Of a stretch of 53,735 nucleotides of DNA, positions 32,848 to 41,875 are shown in pieces. Made by a program: the position numbers and the translations under genes. Every line of letters begins with the position of its first letter. Within the stretch, counting starts at the first letter, position 1. This DNA is from Microbispora rosea. GTDB lineage: Bacteria > Actinomycetota > Actinomycetes > Streptosporangiales > Streptosporangiaceae. The notes beneath the pieces were generated by a model that was not told where the DNA came from, did no database searches, and saw only the letters and a program-made list of their open reading frames with translations. The stretch is taken from NCBI RefSeq assembly GCF_900156315.1, contig NZ_FTNI01000042.1:1-53735 (forward strand), written 5' to 3'.

Positions 32848-33393
32848 ATGGACGTGATGGAGGTGCTCGCGCATCCGGTGCGGCTGCGCGTCGTGCAGGC
32901 TCTCGCCGGTGGGCGGGTTCTCACGACCTCGCAGCTGTGCGCGCGCATATCGGACGTGCACAAGGCCACCGTCTACCGCCACGTCGCGGCGCTCGCCGAC
33001 GCCGGCGTGCTCGAGGTGGACGGCGAGCACCGGGTGCGCGGGGCGGTGGAACGGCGTTACCGGCTGCGCGAGCGTGTGGTGATCGACGCCGACACCGTGG
33101 CGGCGATGTCGCCCGAGGACCACCGGCGCACCTTCACCACGGCGATGGCCGCACTGATCTCCGAGTTCGACGCCTATCTCGGTCTGGACGGCGCCGATCC
33201 GATGGCCGACGAGGTGGGTTACCGGCAGCACGTGTTGTGGCTGAGCCGGGAGGAACGCGCCGAGATGATCGCGGAGTTGCGCGCGGTCATCGTCGCGCGG
33301 ATGAGGAACGAGGCCGCACCGCACCGCAGACGGCACCTGCTCAGCCCGATCCTGTTCCCGGTCGAGACGCCCCCGCCGGACGCCGGGGCGTGA
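32848..33393 (+). CDS. ArsR-like helix-turn-helix regulator
   Basis: A 181-residue winged-helix protein: MDVMEVLAHPVRLRVVQALAGGRVLTTSQLCARI and HKATVYRHVAALADAGVLEV form an HTH_20/ArsR-type domain (residues 1-70). The C-terminal half (RTFTTAMAALISEFDAYLG, YRQHVLWLSREERAEMIAELRAVI) is the helical extension seen in YdfF-like regulators. It likely controls the divergent hydrolase and the TSUP gene that follows; its TGA overlaps the GTG start of that gene (GTGA at 33390-33393). Confidence 0.87.
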   Translation: MDVMEVLAHPVRLRVVQALAGGRVLTTSQLCARISDVHKATVYRHVAALADAGVLEVDGEHRVRGAVERRYRLRERVVIDADTVAAMSPEDHRRTFTTAMAALISEFDAYLGLDGADPMADEVGYRQHVLWLSREERAEMIAELRAVIVARMRNEAAPHRRRHLLSPILFPVETPPPDAGA

Positions 33394-34141
33394 CCGGCCT
33401 CGGCGACGTCGCGCTGCTGGCCGCCGCCGGGATGCTCGCCGGGCTGGTCGGCACCGCGGGCGGGATCACCTCCCTCATCTCCTATCCGGCCCTGCTCGCG
33501 GCGGGTCTTCCCGCCCTCGCGGCGAACGTGGCCAACATCGTCGCGCTCGTCGCCTGCTGGCCCGGCTCGGCCCTGGCCTCGCAGCCCGAGCTGCGGGGGA
33601 AGGCGCCGTGGCTGCGGCGGTGGGTGCCGCTGGCCGCGCTCGGCGGGGCGGCGGGGTCGGCGTTGCTGCTGTCCACCCCGCCCGGTGTCTTCGCCCGTGT
33701 CGTGCCGTTCCTCGTGGCCGCGGGGTCGCTGGCGCTGCTCGCGCAGCCCCGGCTCGCCCTGCGTCACGAGCGGCGCGGTTCACCCGACGCCGTTCTGCCG
33801 CTCGGGCTGACCGCTCTGTCGGTCTACAACGGATATTTCGGCGCGGGGTCGGGGGTGATGATCCTCGCCCTCCTCCTGGTGACCGCCGAGCCGCGGCTGC
33901 CCGCCGCCAACGCCCTGAAGAACATGCTCCTCGGAGCCGGCGCCCTGGTCTCCGCCGCCGGATTCGCCGTCTTCGGGCCGGTCGACTGGGCCGCCGTCGC
34001 CCCTCTCGCCGTTGGCCTGTTCGCCGGGTCCACACTCGGTCCGCTGGTCACCCGCCGCCTGCCGCCCGGGTGCTGCGCTGGCTGGTCGCCCTGATCGGCC
34101 TCGGGCTGGCGGTCCGCCTGTGGGTCGCGCCGGGCGTCTGA
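33390..34141 (+). CDS. TSUP-family (TauE/SafE) membrane transporter, 3' frameshift
   Basis: About 250 residues with seven or eight hydrophobic segments and the TSUP start ALLAAAGMLAGLVGTAGGITSLISYPALLAAGLPALAANVANIVAL plus the internal repeat GYFGAGSGVMILALLL...ANALKNMLLGAGALVSAAGF. TSUP proteins move sulfite, sulfonates or other anions. Near 34060-34070 one base appears missing: the last conserved helix, ARVLRWLVALIGLGLAVRLWV, is in another frame ending at 34141, whereas the original frame stops at 34094. Mutation or base-call error. GTG start overlaps the regulator stop. Confidence 0.82.
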
Positions 34142-34220
34142 CCGCCGATCCGGTGCAGGGACACCCGTGCCGGCCCGGCGCGACGGCCGAGGTCTGTACG
34201 CCCCCGTTCCCCGCCACGAC

Positions 34221-34976
34221 TCAGCTGGTGGCGCCCCAGGTGAGAGACAAACCGGTGGCGGCGCGTTCGGTGCGGATCTCCATCATGCTGCCGAGGATCG
34301 TGGCGTGGTCGGACACCACGGGCGTGGCGTCGAGTGTGTAGGTGATCCGGGCGCTGAGGAGCACCGGGCTGCCCGGCGGCTCGTGGAGGTGGCGGGCGGC
34401 GGAGGGGTCGAGCAGACCGGGCCGCACCACTTCGGACGCCCGGGCGACCGTCACCCCCGCGTCGGCGAGGGCCGTGTAGAGGGAGACGACGGTGAAGTCG
34501 CGGTCGCGGATCCGGTCGGCCACCGGGCGGCGGACCCAGGACACCTGGTGCACGGCGGGACGTCCTCCGAACTCGCGGACCCGCTCCAGCCGCAGGGCCG
34601 TTTCGCCGGGACGCAGCCGCAGCTCCGCGGCGATCCGGGCGGGGGCCCGGCGCACCGCCCGCCCGGCCACCGCGGTGCGCACGTCGTGGCCCTGCTTACG
34701 CAGGTCGTCGACGAGGCTGCGGAGCGAGTCGAGCTGGTACGCCAGGTGGGGCGGGGCGACGAACGTGCCCCTGCCGGGCTGCTGCACGATCAGCCGCTCG
34801 TCACTGAGCTGCCGCAACGCCTGACGCAGCGTCATGAGGGTCACCCCATAGGAGGCGCTCAGCTCCCGCTGCGGCGGCAGGGCCTCCCCCGGGGCGTAGT
34901 GTCCCGACCGGATCTTCGCGGCGAGGTCGGCGGCGATGGCGCGGTATCTCGCCTCGTGCCCGGCGTCGGGGGTCAT
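34221..34976 (-). CDS. GntR-family (HutC-type) regulator with UTRA domain
   Basis: A 251-residue regulator: GntR winged helix at about 8-75 (RYRAIAADLAAKIRSGHYAPGEALPPQRELSASYGVTLMTLRQALRQL) and a UTRA ligand domain at about 95-245 (LRLRPGETALRLERVREFGGRPAVHQVSWV). It is last in the trpB-trpA-gntR unit, its ATG overlapping the trpA stop by 4 bases. HutC regulators bind repeated or palindromic operators, and two identical 10-bp repeats lie upstream of trpB. Autoregulation in response to a tryptophan-pathway or related metabolite is inferred. Confidence 0.9.
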   Translation of the reverse strand: MTPDAGHEARYRAIAADLAAKIRSGHYAPGEALPPQRELSASYGVTLMTLRQALRQLSDERLIVQQPGRGTFVAPPHLAYQLDSLRSLVDDLRKQGHDVRTAVAGRAVRRAPARIAAELRLRPGETALRLERVREFGGRPAVHQVSWVRRPVADRIRDRDFTVVSLYTALADAGVTVARASEVVRPGLLDPSAARHLHEPPGSPVLLSARITYTLDATPVVSDHATILGSMMEIRTERAATGLSLTWGATS

Positions 34977-35788
34977 CGTGGTGGGTCACACTCCTGGTCG
35001 AGGGCTTCCCGCAGGGTCGTGAGGAAGGCCCGCAGGTCGTCCGGTCCGGCCCCGTCGAGCACCCGCCGCATGACGGCGGCGCCGACCACCACGCCGTCGG
35101 CGTGCCGGCGGGCTTCGCGTGCCTGATCCGGGGTGGAGATGCCGAATCCTAGCAAGACCGGCCGATCGGTGACGCGCCTGATCCGCTCGGTGAGCTCCGC
35201 CGCCGAAGCGGCGAGGACGGCCCGCTCACCGGTGGTGCCCATCAGCGACACCGCGTAGACGAATCCGCGGCTGCGGCGCGAGATCTCCGCCAGCCGCGGC
35301 TGCGGGGTCGCGGGCGAGGCCAGCAGAGCCGGCTCGACCCCGGCGGCGGTCGCCGCGTCGCTCAGCTCGCCCGCCTCGTGCACCGGCAGGTCGGGCACGA
35401 TCAGGCCGCCGACACCGGCCCGGCGCAGCGCGGCGCAGAACGCCCCGGGGCCGTCGTGCAGCACCAGGTTGTAGTAGGTGCTGGCGACCAGCGGCACGCC
35501 CAGGTCCGGCAGGCCGGCCAGGTCGGCGAGGATACGGCGGACGCTCGCCCCCCGGGCCAGTGCCCTGTCGCTCGCCTCCTGAATGGTGACGCCGTCCAGC
35601 GTGGGGTCGGAGAAGGGCAGGCCGACCTCGATGGCGTCCGCCCCGGCGTCGGCGAACGCCCGCAGGTAGTCCGTCCAGCCGGGCGTGATCCCTCCGGTGA
35701 CGTACGGCAAGAGCAGGCCGCGGCCGGTGTCCCGGCGGGCGCGCAGGTGGCGTTCGACCGCACCCGCGGCCACGGTGGAGTTCGTCAC
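34973..35788 (-). CDS. trpA: Tryptophan synthase alpha chain
   Basis: A 271-residue TIM barrel that cleaves indole-3-glycerol phosphate to indole and glyceraldehyde 3-phosphate. The catalytic acids are visible as E54 and D65 in AIEVGLPFSDPTLDG (Salmonella Glu49 and Asp60). The loop reads SDPTLDGVTIQ rather than the usual SDPLADGP, a divergent loop-2 sequence. VYAVSLMGTTGER (phosphate loop) and LLGFGISTPDQ are present. Four-base overlaps with trpB upstream and gntR downstream show tight coupling. With no trpE, trpD or trpC adjacent, this is probably not the main trp operon. Confidence 0.93.
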   Translation of the reverse strand: MTNSTVAAGAVERHLRARRDTGRGLLLPYVTGGITPGWTDYLRAFADAGADAIEVGLPFSDPTLDGVTIQEASDRALARGASVRRILADLAGLPDLGVPLVASTYYNLVLHDGPGAFCAALRRAGVGGLIVPDLPVHEAGELSDAATAAGVEPALLASPATPQPRLAEISRRSRGFVYAVSLMGTTGERAVLAASAAELTERIRRVTDRPVLLGFGISTPDQAREARRHADGVVVGAAVMRRVLDGAGPDDLRAFLTTLREALDQECDPPR

Positions 35789-36990
35789 AGCAGCTCCTTC
35801 AGGGTTGAGACGTCCTTGTCGCCCCGGCCGGACAACGTCATCAGCACCGTCGATCCCGACGGCAGCTCACCGCCGCCCGCCGCGCGGATCACCCAGGCGA
35901 GGGCGTGCGCGGATTCGAGCGCGGGGACGATGCCCTCGGTGCGCGCCAGCCGCACCGCCGCGCCGACCGCCTCGTCGTCGGTCACCGTGACGTAGCGGGC
36001 CCGGCCCAGGTCGCGCAGGTGGGCGTGCTCCGGGCCGACCCCCGGGTAGTCGAGCCCGGCGGCGATGGAGTGCGCCTGGGTGATCTGCCCGTCGTCGTCC
36101 TGCAGGAACAGCGAGCGGCAGCCGTGCAGGACACCGAGCCGGCCCCGGGCCGCGCCGGCGCCGCCCTCCGCCTCCACACCGACCAGACGCGCCGGGGTGT
36201 CGGCGAACCCGGCGAACGTGCCCGCCGCATTGGAGCCCCCGCCGACGCACGCGACCACGTGGTCCGGAACGCCGGTACGCAGCTCGGCGGCGAACTGCCC
36301 GCGGGCCTCGTCGCCGATGACCCGCTGGAACTCCCTGACCATCCACGGGTACGGATCCGGCCCGATGACCGAGCCGACGCAGTAGTGCGAGTCGCCGGTC
36401 GCGCCCACCCAGTGCCGCATGGCCTCGCTGGTCGCGTCCTTGAGCGTACGGCTGCCCGTGATCACCGGGATCACCTCGGCGCCCAGCATGCGCATCCGGA
36501 AGACGTTCAGCGCCTGCCGCTCGATGTCGCGCTCGCCCATGAACACCGTGGCCTCCAGCCCGAGCAGCGCCGCCGCGGTCGCGGTGGCCACCCCGTGCTG
36601 GCCGGCGCCCGTCTCGGCGATCAGCCTGCGCCGTCCCATCCGGGTGGCCAGCAGGGCCTGCCCCAGCACATTGTTGATCTTGTGGGATCCGGTGTGGGTG
36701 AGATCCTCGCGCTTGAGGTAGAGCTGCACGCCCAGCTCCTCCGACAGCCGGCGGGCCGGGGTGAGCGGGGTCGGCCGCCCGGCGTGCAGGGCGAGCAGCC
36801 GCGCCAGGTCGCCGCGGAACCCCGGATCCGCCCAGGCCTCCCGGAACGTCTGGTCCACCTCGCGGCACGCCTCCACCAGGGACTCCGGCGCGTACCGTCC
36901 GCCGTACTCGCCGAATCGGCCCCGGGTTCCCGGCTCGCCCATCGTCCCGTCCGGCGGGACCGGTTCACGCCACGGCAGCAGGTTTCGCAT
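35785..36990 (-). CDS. trpB: Tryptophan synthase beta chain
   Basis: A 401-residue PLP enzyme that joins indole and serine. Conserved blocks: GRFGEYGGRYAPESLVEA, K104 Schiff base in HTGSHKINNVLGQ, ETGAGQHGVATATAAALLG, phosphate loop CVGGGSNAAGTF and C-terminal LSGRGDKD. The sequence is of the TrpB1 type that partners TrpA. Start ATG 36990 follows GGAGC at five bases. The promoter region holds two 10-bp direct repeats with a TATAGA -10-like element inside. Likely role: extra tryptophan supply under GntR control. Confidence 0.95.
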   Translation of the reverse strand: MRNLLPWREPVPPDGTMGEPGTRGRFGEYGGRYAPESLVEACREVDQTFREAWADPGFRGDLARLLALHAGRPTPLTPARRLSEELGVQLYLKREDLTHTGSHKINNVLGQALLATRMGRRRLIAETGAGQHGVATATAAALLGLEATVFMGERDIERQALNVFRMRMLGAEVIPVITGSRTLKDATSEAMRHWVGATGDSHYCVGSVIGPDPYPWMVREFQRVIGDEARGQFAAELRTGVPDHVVACVGGGSNAAGTFAGFADTPARLVGVEAEGGAGAARGRLGVLHGCRSLFLQDDDGQITQAHSIAAGLDYPGVGPEHAHLRDLGRARYVTVTDDEAVGAAVRLARTEGIVPALESAHALAWVIRAAGGGELPSGSTVLMTLSGRGDKDVSTLKELL

Positions 36991-37004
36991 GCCACGCTCC
37001 TATC

Positions 37005-37034
37005 GTTCTATAACTCAACAGAGAGTTCTATAAC
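37005..37034 (-). promoter_or_regulatory. Paired 10-bp direct repeats at the trpB promoter
   Basis: GTTCTATAAC occurs at 37005-37014 and 37025-37034, exactly 20 bp apart (two helical turns). Read on the minus strand, each is GTTATAGAAC, containing TATAGA, so one copy may also be the -10 element for the trpB operon. Probable operator for the operon's GntR protein (inference). Confidence 0.6.
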
Positions 37035-37229
37035 AGTCTCCCTAGCAGTGGAGTGTGGCACGGGCGGCGCGGACGCGCCACCCCCGATGCGTGATCCATG
37101 CGTCATGTCCTCGTGGCCTGACCCAGGTGCGGGCCGTCGCATCGGGAAAGATCACGTACCGGGGAAAGTCCCGTCAGACGAAGATCGGAGCCGCTACGCT
37201 CTGCGCGTCTGAAACTGGGAGGATTCGGG

Positions 37230-37610
37230 ATGCCCCTCATCTATGGCGGGTTCGGTCTGGTTCTGCTCGCCTTATGGATCTTCTGCCTGCTCGACGTGAT
37301 CGTCACGGCGGAGGAGGACTGCCGCAACCTGCCCAAGGGGGCGTGGATCCTGATCGTCCTGTTACTCCCCGAGGTGGGGTCGATCCTGTGGCTGCTCGCG
37401 GGCCGGCCGCAGACCGTGACGCGGCCCGGCGGGCTGCCGTACAAGGGCAACACCGGGCGCTTCCCGGAGTACGACCGGCCGGGCCGGTTCGTCCCCGCCA
37501 ACCCGGACGACGACGAGGAGTTCCTCCGCCGGTGCCGGGAGCGGGCCGAGGAACAGCGCCGCGCCTACCGCGAGCAGCAGCGCCGGACGGAGAAGGACCA
37601 GGACCAGTAG
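37230..37610 (+). CDS. PLDc_N-domain small membrane protein
   Basis: A 126-residue protein: two hydrophobic helices (4-24 and 42-60) separated by DVIVTAEEDCRNLPKGAWILIVLLLPEVGSILWLLAGRP, the PLDc_N signature (phospholipase D nuclease N-terminal module without the nuclease), then a charged, Arg/Glu-rich cytosolic tail. Function unknown; similar small proteins are widespread in actinomycetes. GGGAGG precedes ATG 37230 and TACGCT at 37195 could be its -10. Confidence 0.88.
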   Translation: MPLIYGGFGLVLLALWIFCLLDVIVTAEEDCRNLPKGAWILIVLLLPEVGSILWLLAGRPQTVTRPGGLPYKGNTGRFPEYDRPGRFVPANPDDDEEFLRRCRERAEEQRRAYREQQRRTEKDQDQ

Positions 37611-37672
37611 TGGCGGGCCTCCGCCGCCCGCCTCGCGGGAGAGGCCCGCTGCACTCGTGAGACGCTGACGGC

Positions 37673-40600
37673 GTGCGGATCGCGCTTCTCGGCCCCCTGG
37701 AGGTACGCGACGACACCGGCGCGCCGGTCGAGATCGCCGGGATCCGGCTGCGCACGCTGCTGGCGCGGCTCGCGCTGTCCCCGGGCCGCCGGGTCCCGGC
37801 GGAGGCTCTGATAGACGCGGTGTGGCCGGACGAGCCGCCGGCGGGGGCGACCAACGCGCTGCAGTCGCTCGTCTCCCGGCTGCGCCGTGCCCTGCCGGCG
37901 GGTGAGCGGACCCGGCTGCAGTCCCGGCCGGCCGGGTATCTGCTGTCGCTCGCCCTGGACGAGACCGACGTGGGGCGGCTGGAGGCTCTGGTGGCGGCCG
38001 GCCGGACGGCCAGGGACGGGGACGGGGACGGGGACGGGGGCTCCGAGGGTCTCGCCCTCGCGGCGCGGCGGTTCGCCGAAGCGCTGGCGCTGTGGCGGGG
38101 GGAGCCGCTGGCCGATCTGGAGACGGCCGGATTCGCCGCGGTGGCCGCCCGGCTGATCGAGCTGCGGCTGCGTACCATCGAGGACCTGGCCGAGGTCCGG
38201 CTCGACCTCGGCGACACCGGAGACCTGGTCTCCGAGTTGGAGGAGCTGACCGCCGCCCACCCCTTCCGCGAGCGGCTGTGGGCGGCTCGCATGCGGGCGC
38301 TGTGCGCGGTGGGGCGGCCTTCGGAGGCGCTGGCCGCGTTCGAGGAGCTGCGCCGTACGCTCGCGGAGACGCTGGGCACCGACCCTTCGCCGCCCGTACG
38401 CGAGCTGCACCTGGCGATCCTGCGCGGCGACCTGCGCCCGGCGTCGGCCGCACCGCCGGAGCGGCCGGCCCGCCGGACGAACCTGACCGTCCCGCTGACC
38501 GGCTTCGTCGGCCGGGAGCAGGAGCTGGACCGTGTGGGGAAGCTGCTCGACGAGGCGCGCCTGGTGACCCTGGTCGGGCCCGGTGGCGCGGGCAAGACCC
38601 GCCTCGCCGTCGAACTGGCCGCCGCGCGGGTCGAGCGACACCGCGACGGCGCGTGGATCGTGGAGCTGGCGAGCGTACGCGACCCCGCGCAGATTCCCGC
38701 GGCCGTCGCCGCCGCGCTCGGGGCCAGGGAGGGCGGGCTGCCGCGCCCGAACCCCGCCGAGGCCGAGCCGCACCCGCCGCGCGGCCCCGTGGACCGGCTG
38801 GCAGAGGCGTTGCGGGACCGGGAGCTTCTCGTCGTGCTGGACAACTGCGAGCACGTGATCGACGTGTGCGCGCAGGTGGCCGACGCCGTCACCGGGCGGT
38901 GCCCGGGGGTGCGTGTCCTCTGCACCTCCAGGGAGCCGCTCGCCATCACCGGCGAGACGCTGTATCCGGTCGGGCCGCTGCGTACGCCTCCCGCCGACGT
39001 GACCGTGGACCGGGCGCCGGACTTTCCGGCCCTGCGCCTGTTCGTGCAGCGGGCCTCGGCGGTACGCCCCGGCTTCGCCCTCACCGCCGGGAACCTGCCC
39101 ACGGTGGCCGAGGTGTGCCGCCGGCTGGACGGCCTGCCGCTCGCCATCGAGCTCGCCTGCGCGCGGCTTCGCACGCTGCCGATCGAGGAGATCGCCGCCC
39201 GGCTCGGGAACCGGTTCCGGCTGCTCACCGGCGGCAGCCGCACCGCGCTGCCGCGCCACCAGACGCTCCAGGCCGTGGTGGAGTGGAGCTGGGACCTGCT
39301 GGGTGAGCCCGAGCGGATCCTGGCCGGGCGCCTCGCCGTCTTCGCGGGCGGCACCACGCCCGACTCGGCCGAGGCGGTGTGCGCGGACCCGGTGCGGCTG
39401 CCGCGCGAAGACGTCGTCGTCGCTCTCGCGTCGCTGACCGACAAGTCGCTCGCGGAACTGCTGGAGGTCCCGGGTGCGCCGCCTCGATACCGGATGCTGG
39501 AGACCGTCCGCGCGTACGCGGCCGGGGTGCTCGCCGAGTCCGGGGAGGCCGAACGAATCCGGCGCTCGCACGCGGCGCACTTCACCGACAGGGCCGAGCG
39601 GGCGGAGCCGGGCCTGCGCGGCGCCGGCCAGCTCGACCATCTGGGCTGGCTGACCAGGGAGTACGACAACCTCACCACCGCGCTGCGCTGGGCGGTGGAC
39701 AGCGGCGACGCCGAGCAGGCGGTCCGGCTGGCGGCGGCGCTCGGCTGGTTCTGGAACCTGCGCAGCGCGCACCACGAGGCGGCGGCCTGGCTGAGCGAGG
39801 TGCTGGCGACGGCGAGCACGTCCCCGGACGGCGCTGGCGACGGCCGGGGCGTGCCGCGTGCGACACTCGCCATCGCCCATGCCTACGACGCCATGCACAA
39901 CTTCGCGGTGGGCGACACGGAGCGCGCCGTACGGTCGGCGATGGCCGCGACCCGGCTGGCCGAGGGCGAGGTGACGAACCACCCGGCGATCGCCCTGCTG
40001 GTCGTGCTGTATCGGATGCACCCCAGTCATCCCGAGCCCGGCGGGGAACAGGCCGTCGCCCGGCTCCGCGAGCTGGCGGGCCACTCCGATCCTTGGCTGG
40101 CGGCCGCGGCCCGGCTGTTTCACGGGCTCGCCCTTGCTGCCTTCGGAAACGCGGCCGGCGCCGCAGAGCACCTGGCCGCCGCGCGGACGGGGTTCGGCGC
40201 GGCGGCGACCGGTGGGGAGAGGCGGCCGCGGTGAGCGCTCTCGGCACCTGCCGGAGCCTCGACGGCGACCACGCGGGCGCGATCAGCGCCCTCACCGAGG
40301 CGATGCGCCTGCTGCGGGAGCTCGGCTCCGACGGCGACATCGCCGGGGTGCTGGTCGAGCGCGGGCTGGAACGCGTCCGCGCGGGAGATTTCGCGGGCGC
40401 GGCGGCCGACCTGGAGCGGGTCCGGACGGGAGAGGCGGCGCGCCGCTCCTCGCAGATGCCGGCCCTCGCCGAGATCGGTCTGGGCGAGCTGGCCCGGCGG
40501 TCCGGTGATCTCGCTCGCGCCCGGTCCCTGCTCACCGGCGTGCTGGGTCGCATCGCCCCGGTGGACGGCGACGCGCGGCCGATCCGGGCACGTGCCCTGA

Positions 40601-40947
40601 TCGCCCTGGGCCGTGTCGCCGCCGCCACCGGCGACCTCGGCTCCGCGCGCGCACACCTCGACGACGGCCTGCGCCTCACCCTGGCGGTGGGGGACCGGTC
40701 GGCGATCGCGAACGCGGTCGAGGCCCAGGCGGAGCTGGCGATCGCGGCGGGAGAGCCGGCCGAGGCCGCCCGCCTGCTCGGCCTCGCCACCTCGGTACGC
40801 GGCACCGCGGACAAGGGCAGCCCCGACGTACGACGCGCGGAGACGGCGGCCCGGGCGGCGCTCGGCGACGCGCACGACGCGGTGTACCTCGCCGCCGCCG
40901 CACTCGGCACAGACACCGCACTGGCCGCCCTCGGCCCGACCGCCTGA
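37673..40947 (+). CDS. AfsR/SARP-like BTAD regulator with NB-ARC and TPR domains, frameshifted
   Basis: About 1090 residues. A winged helix (1-90, LTLLARLALSPGRRVPAEALIDAVWPDEPP-like region), BTAD (95-250, AHPFRERLWAARMRALCAVGRPSEAL), and NB-ARC with Walker A GPGGAGKTR (302-310) and Walker B VVLDNCEHV are followed by a winged helix and TPR-type helices. At about 40196-40208 one base appears missing: the first frame stops at 40234, while the rest, beginning GDRWGEAAAVSALGTCRSLDGD, continues in another frame to 40947. If real, the truncated form keeps DNA-binding and ATPase parts. Repeated GGGACG gives DGDGDGDG near residue 115. Target unknown; the DrrAB-like exporter lies convergent. Confidence 0.85.
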
Positions 40948-40975
40948 TCGACGCCTCCCTCGTGGCGCGCGGGAC

Positions 40976-41875
40976 TCAGGTGCGCCGTCGGTAGGCCAGC
41001 ACCGCGAGCGGCGCGAACACCACCGCGATCGCCGCCGTCCACAGCAGCGAGATCGGCACGGTACGGCCCAGCGGCAGATCGAGCATGAGGCCGCGCGCCG
41101 CGTCCGACAGTCGCGTCACCGGATTGATCCTCACCCAGGCCTGCAACCAGCCGGGCAACTGCCCGGTCGGGACGAACACGTTGCTGCCGAAGGTGAGCGG
41201 GACGATCAGGACGAAGCTGAACCCGCCCACGCTCTCGGGACTCCTCGCCAGCAGCCCGACGAGCGCCGCCGGCCAGCACACCGACAGCGAGAACAGCAGG
41301 ATCAACCCGCAGGCGGCCAGCACGGAGAGCGGCGCGGCGTGCGGCCGGAACCCGAGGACGGCGCCGACGGCGAGGACCACCAGCAGACAGATCGCGTTGC
41401 GCACCACGTCGCCGAGGACGCGACCGATCAGCGGGGCCGCGCGGGCGACCGGCAGGCTGCGAAACCGGTCGTAGATCCCCGACCGCACGTCGGAGTTCAG
41501 CCCCGCGGCCGTGTTCATCGACGAGAACACCAGCGCCTGCACCGCCACTCCGGGCAGCACGTACCGCAGGTAGGCGTGCCAGTTCCCCGCGACCGCGTTG
41601 CCGAACAGGAACGTGAACAGCACCACGAAGGTGATCGGTATGAGCGACAGGTCGAGCAGTTGGTCCGGCGAGTGCCGGATTTTCAGCAGGCTCCGCCAGG
41701 CGAGCGTGAACCCCTGTCGCAGCGCTCGCAGGGGCCGGTGACGGCCCGCCCGCTCGCCCTCCTCAGGAACGGTTTTCAGTGGCCTCATGACCCTCCGAAC
41801 CGCCGACCCGCCCGGTCCCGCTCCGTCCCGCGTCACGTGCCGTCCCCCATCCGGTCCGGCTCCGGCCCCGGTCAC
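40976..41875 (-). CDS. DrrB-like ABC-2 exporter permease
   Basis: A 299-residue permease with six helices after a 65-residue cytosolic N-terminus. RALRQGFTLAWRSLLKIRHSPDQLLDLSLIPITFVVLFTFLFG, the block VLPGVAVQALVFSSMNTAAGLNSDVRSGIYDRFRSLPVARAAPLIGRV, and FVPTGQLPGWLQAWVRINPVTRL are the DrrB/ABC-2 drug-exporter hallmarks. Its start overlaps the ATPase gene by four bases. Natural substrate unknown; DrrAB systems export anthracyclines and other hydrophobic drugs. Confidence 0.9.
   Translation of the reverse strand: MTGAGAGPDGGRHVTRDGAGPGGSAVRRVMRPLKTVPEEGERAGRHRPLRALRQGFTLAWRSLLKIRHSPDQLLDLSLIPITFVVLFTFLFGNAVAGNWHAYLRYVLPGVAVQALVFSSMNTAAGLNSDVRSGIYDRFRSLPVARAAPLIGRVLGDVVRNAICLLVVLAVGAVLGFRPHAAPLSVLAACGLILLFSLSVCWPAALVGLLARSPESVGGFSFVLIVPLTFGSNVFVPTGQLPGWLQAWVRINPVTRLSDAARGLMLDLPLGRTVPISLLWTAAIAVVFAPLAVLAYRRRT

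Noticed and set aside
37565..40171. Minus-strand open frames opposite the BTAD regulator
   Set aside because: Low-complexity Arg/Gln/Ser-rich translations. The plus strand has winged helix, BTAD and Walker motifs.
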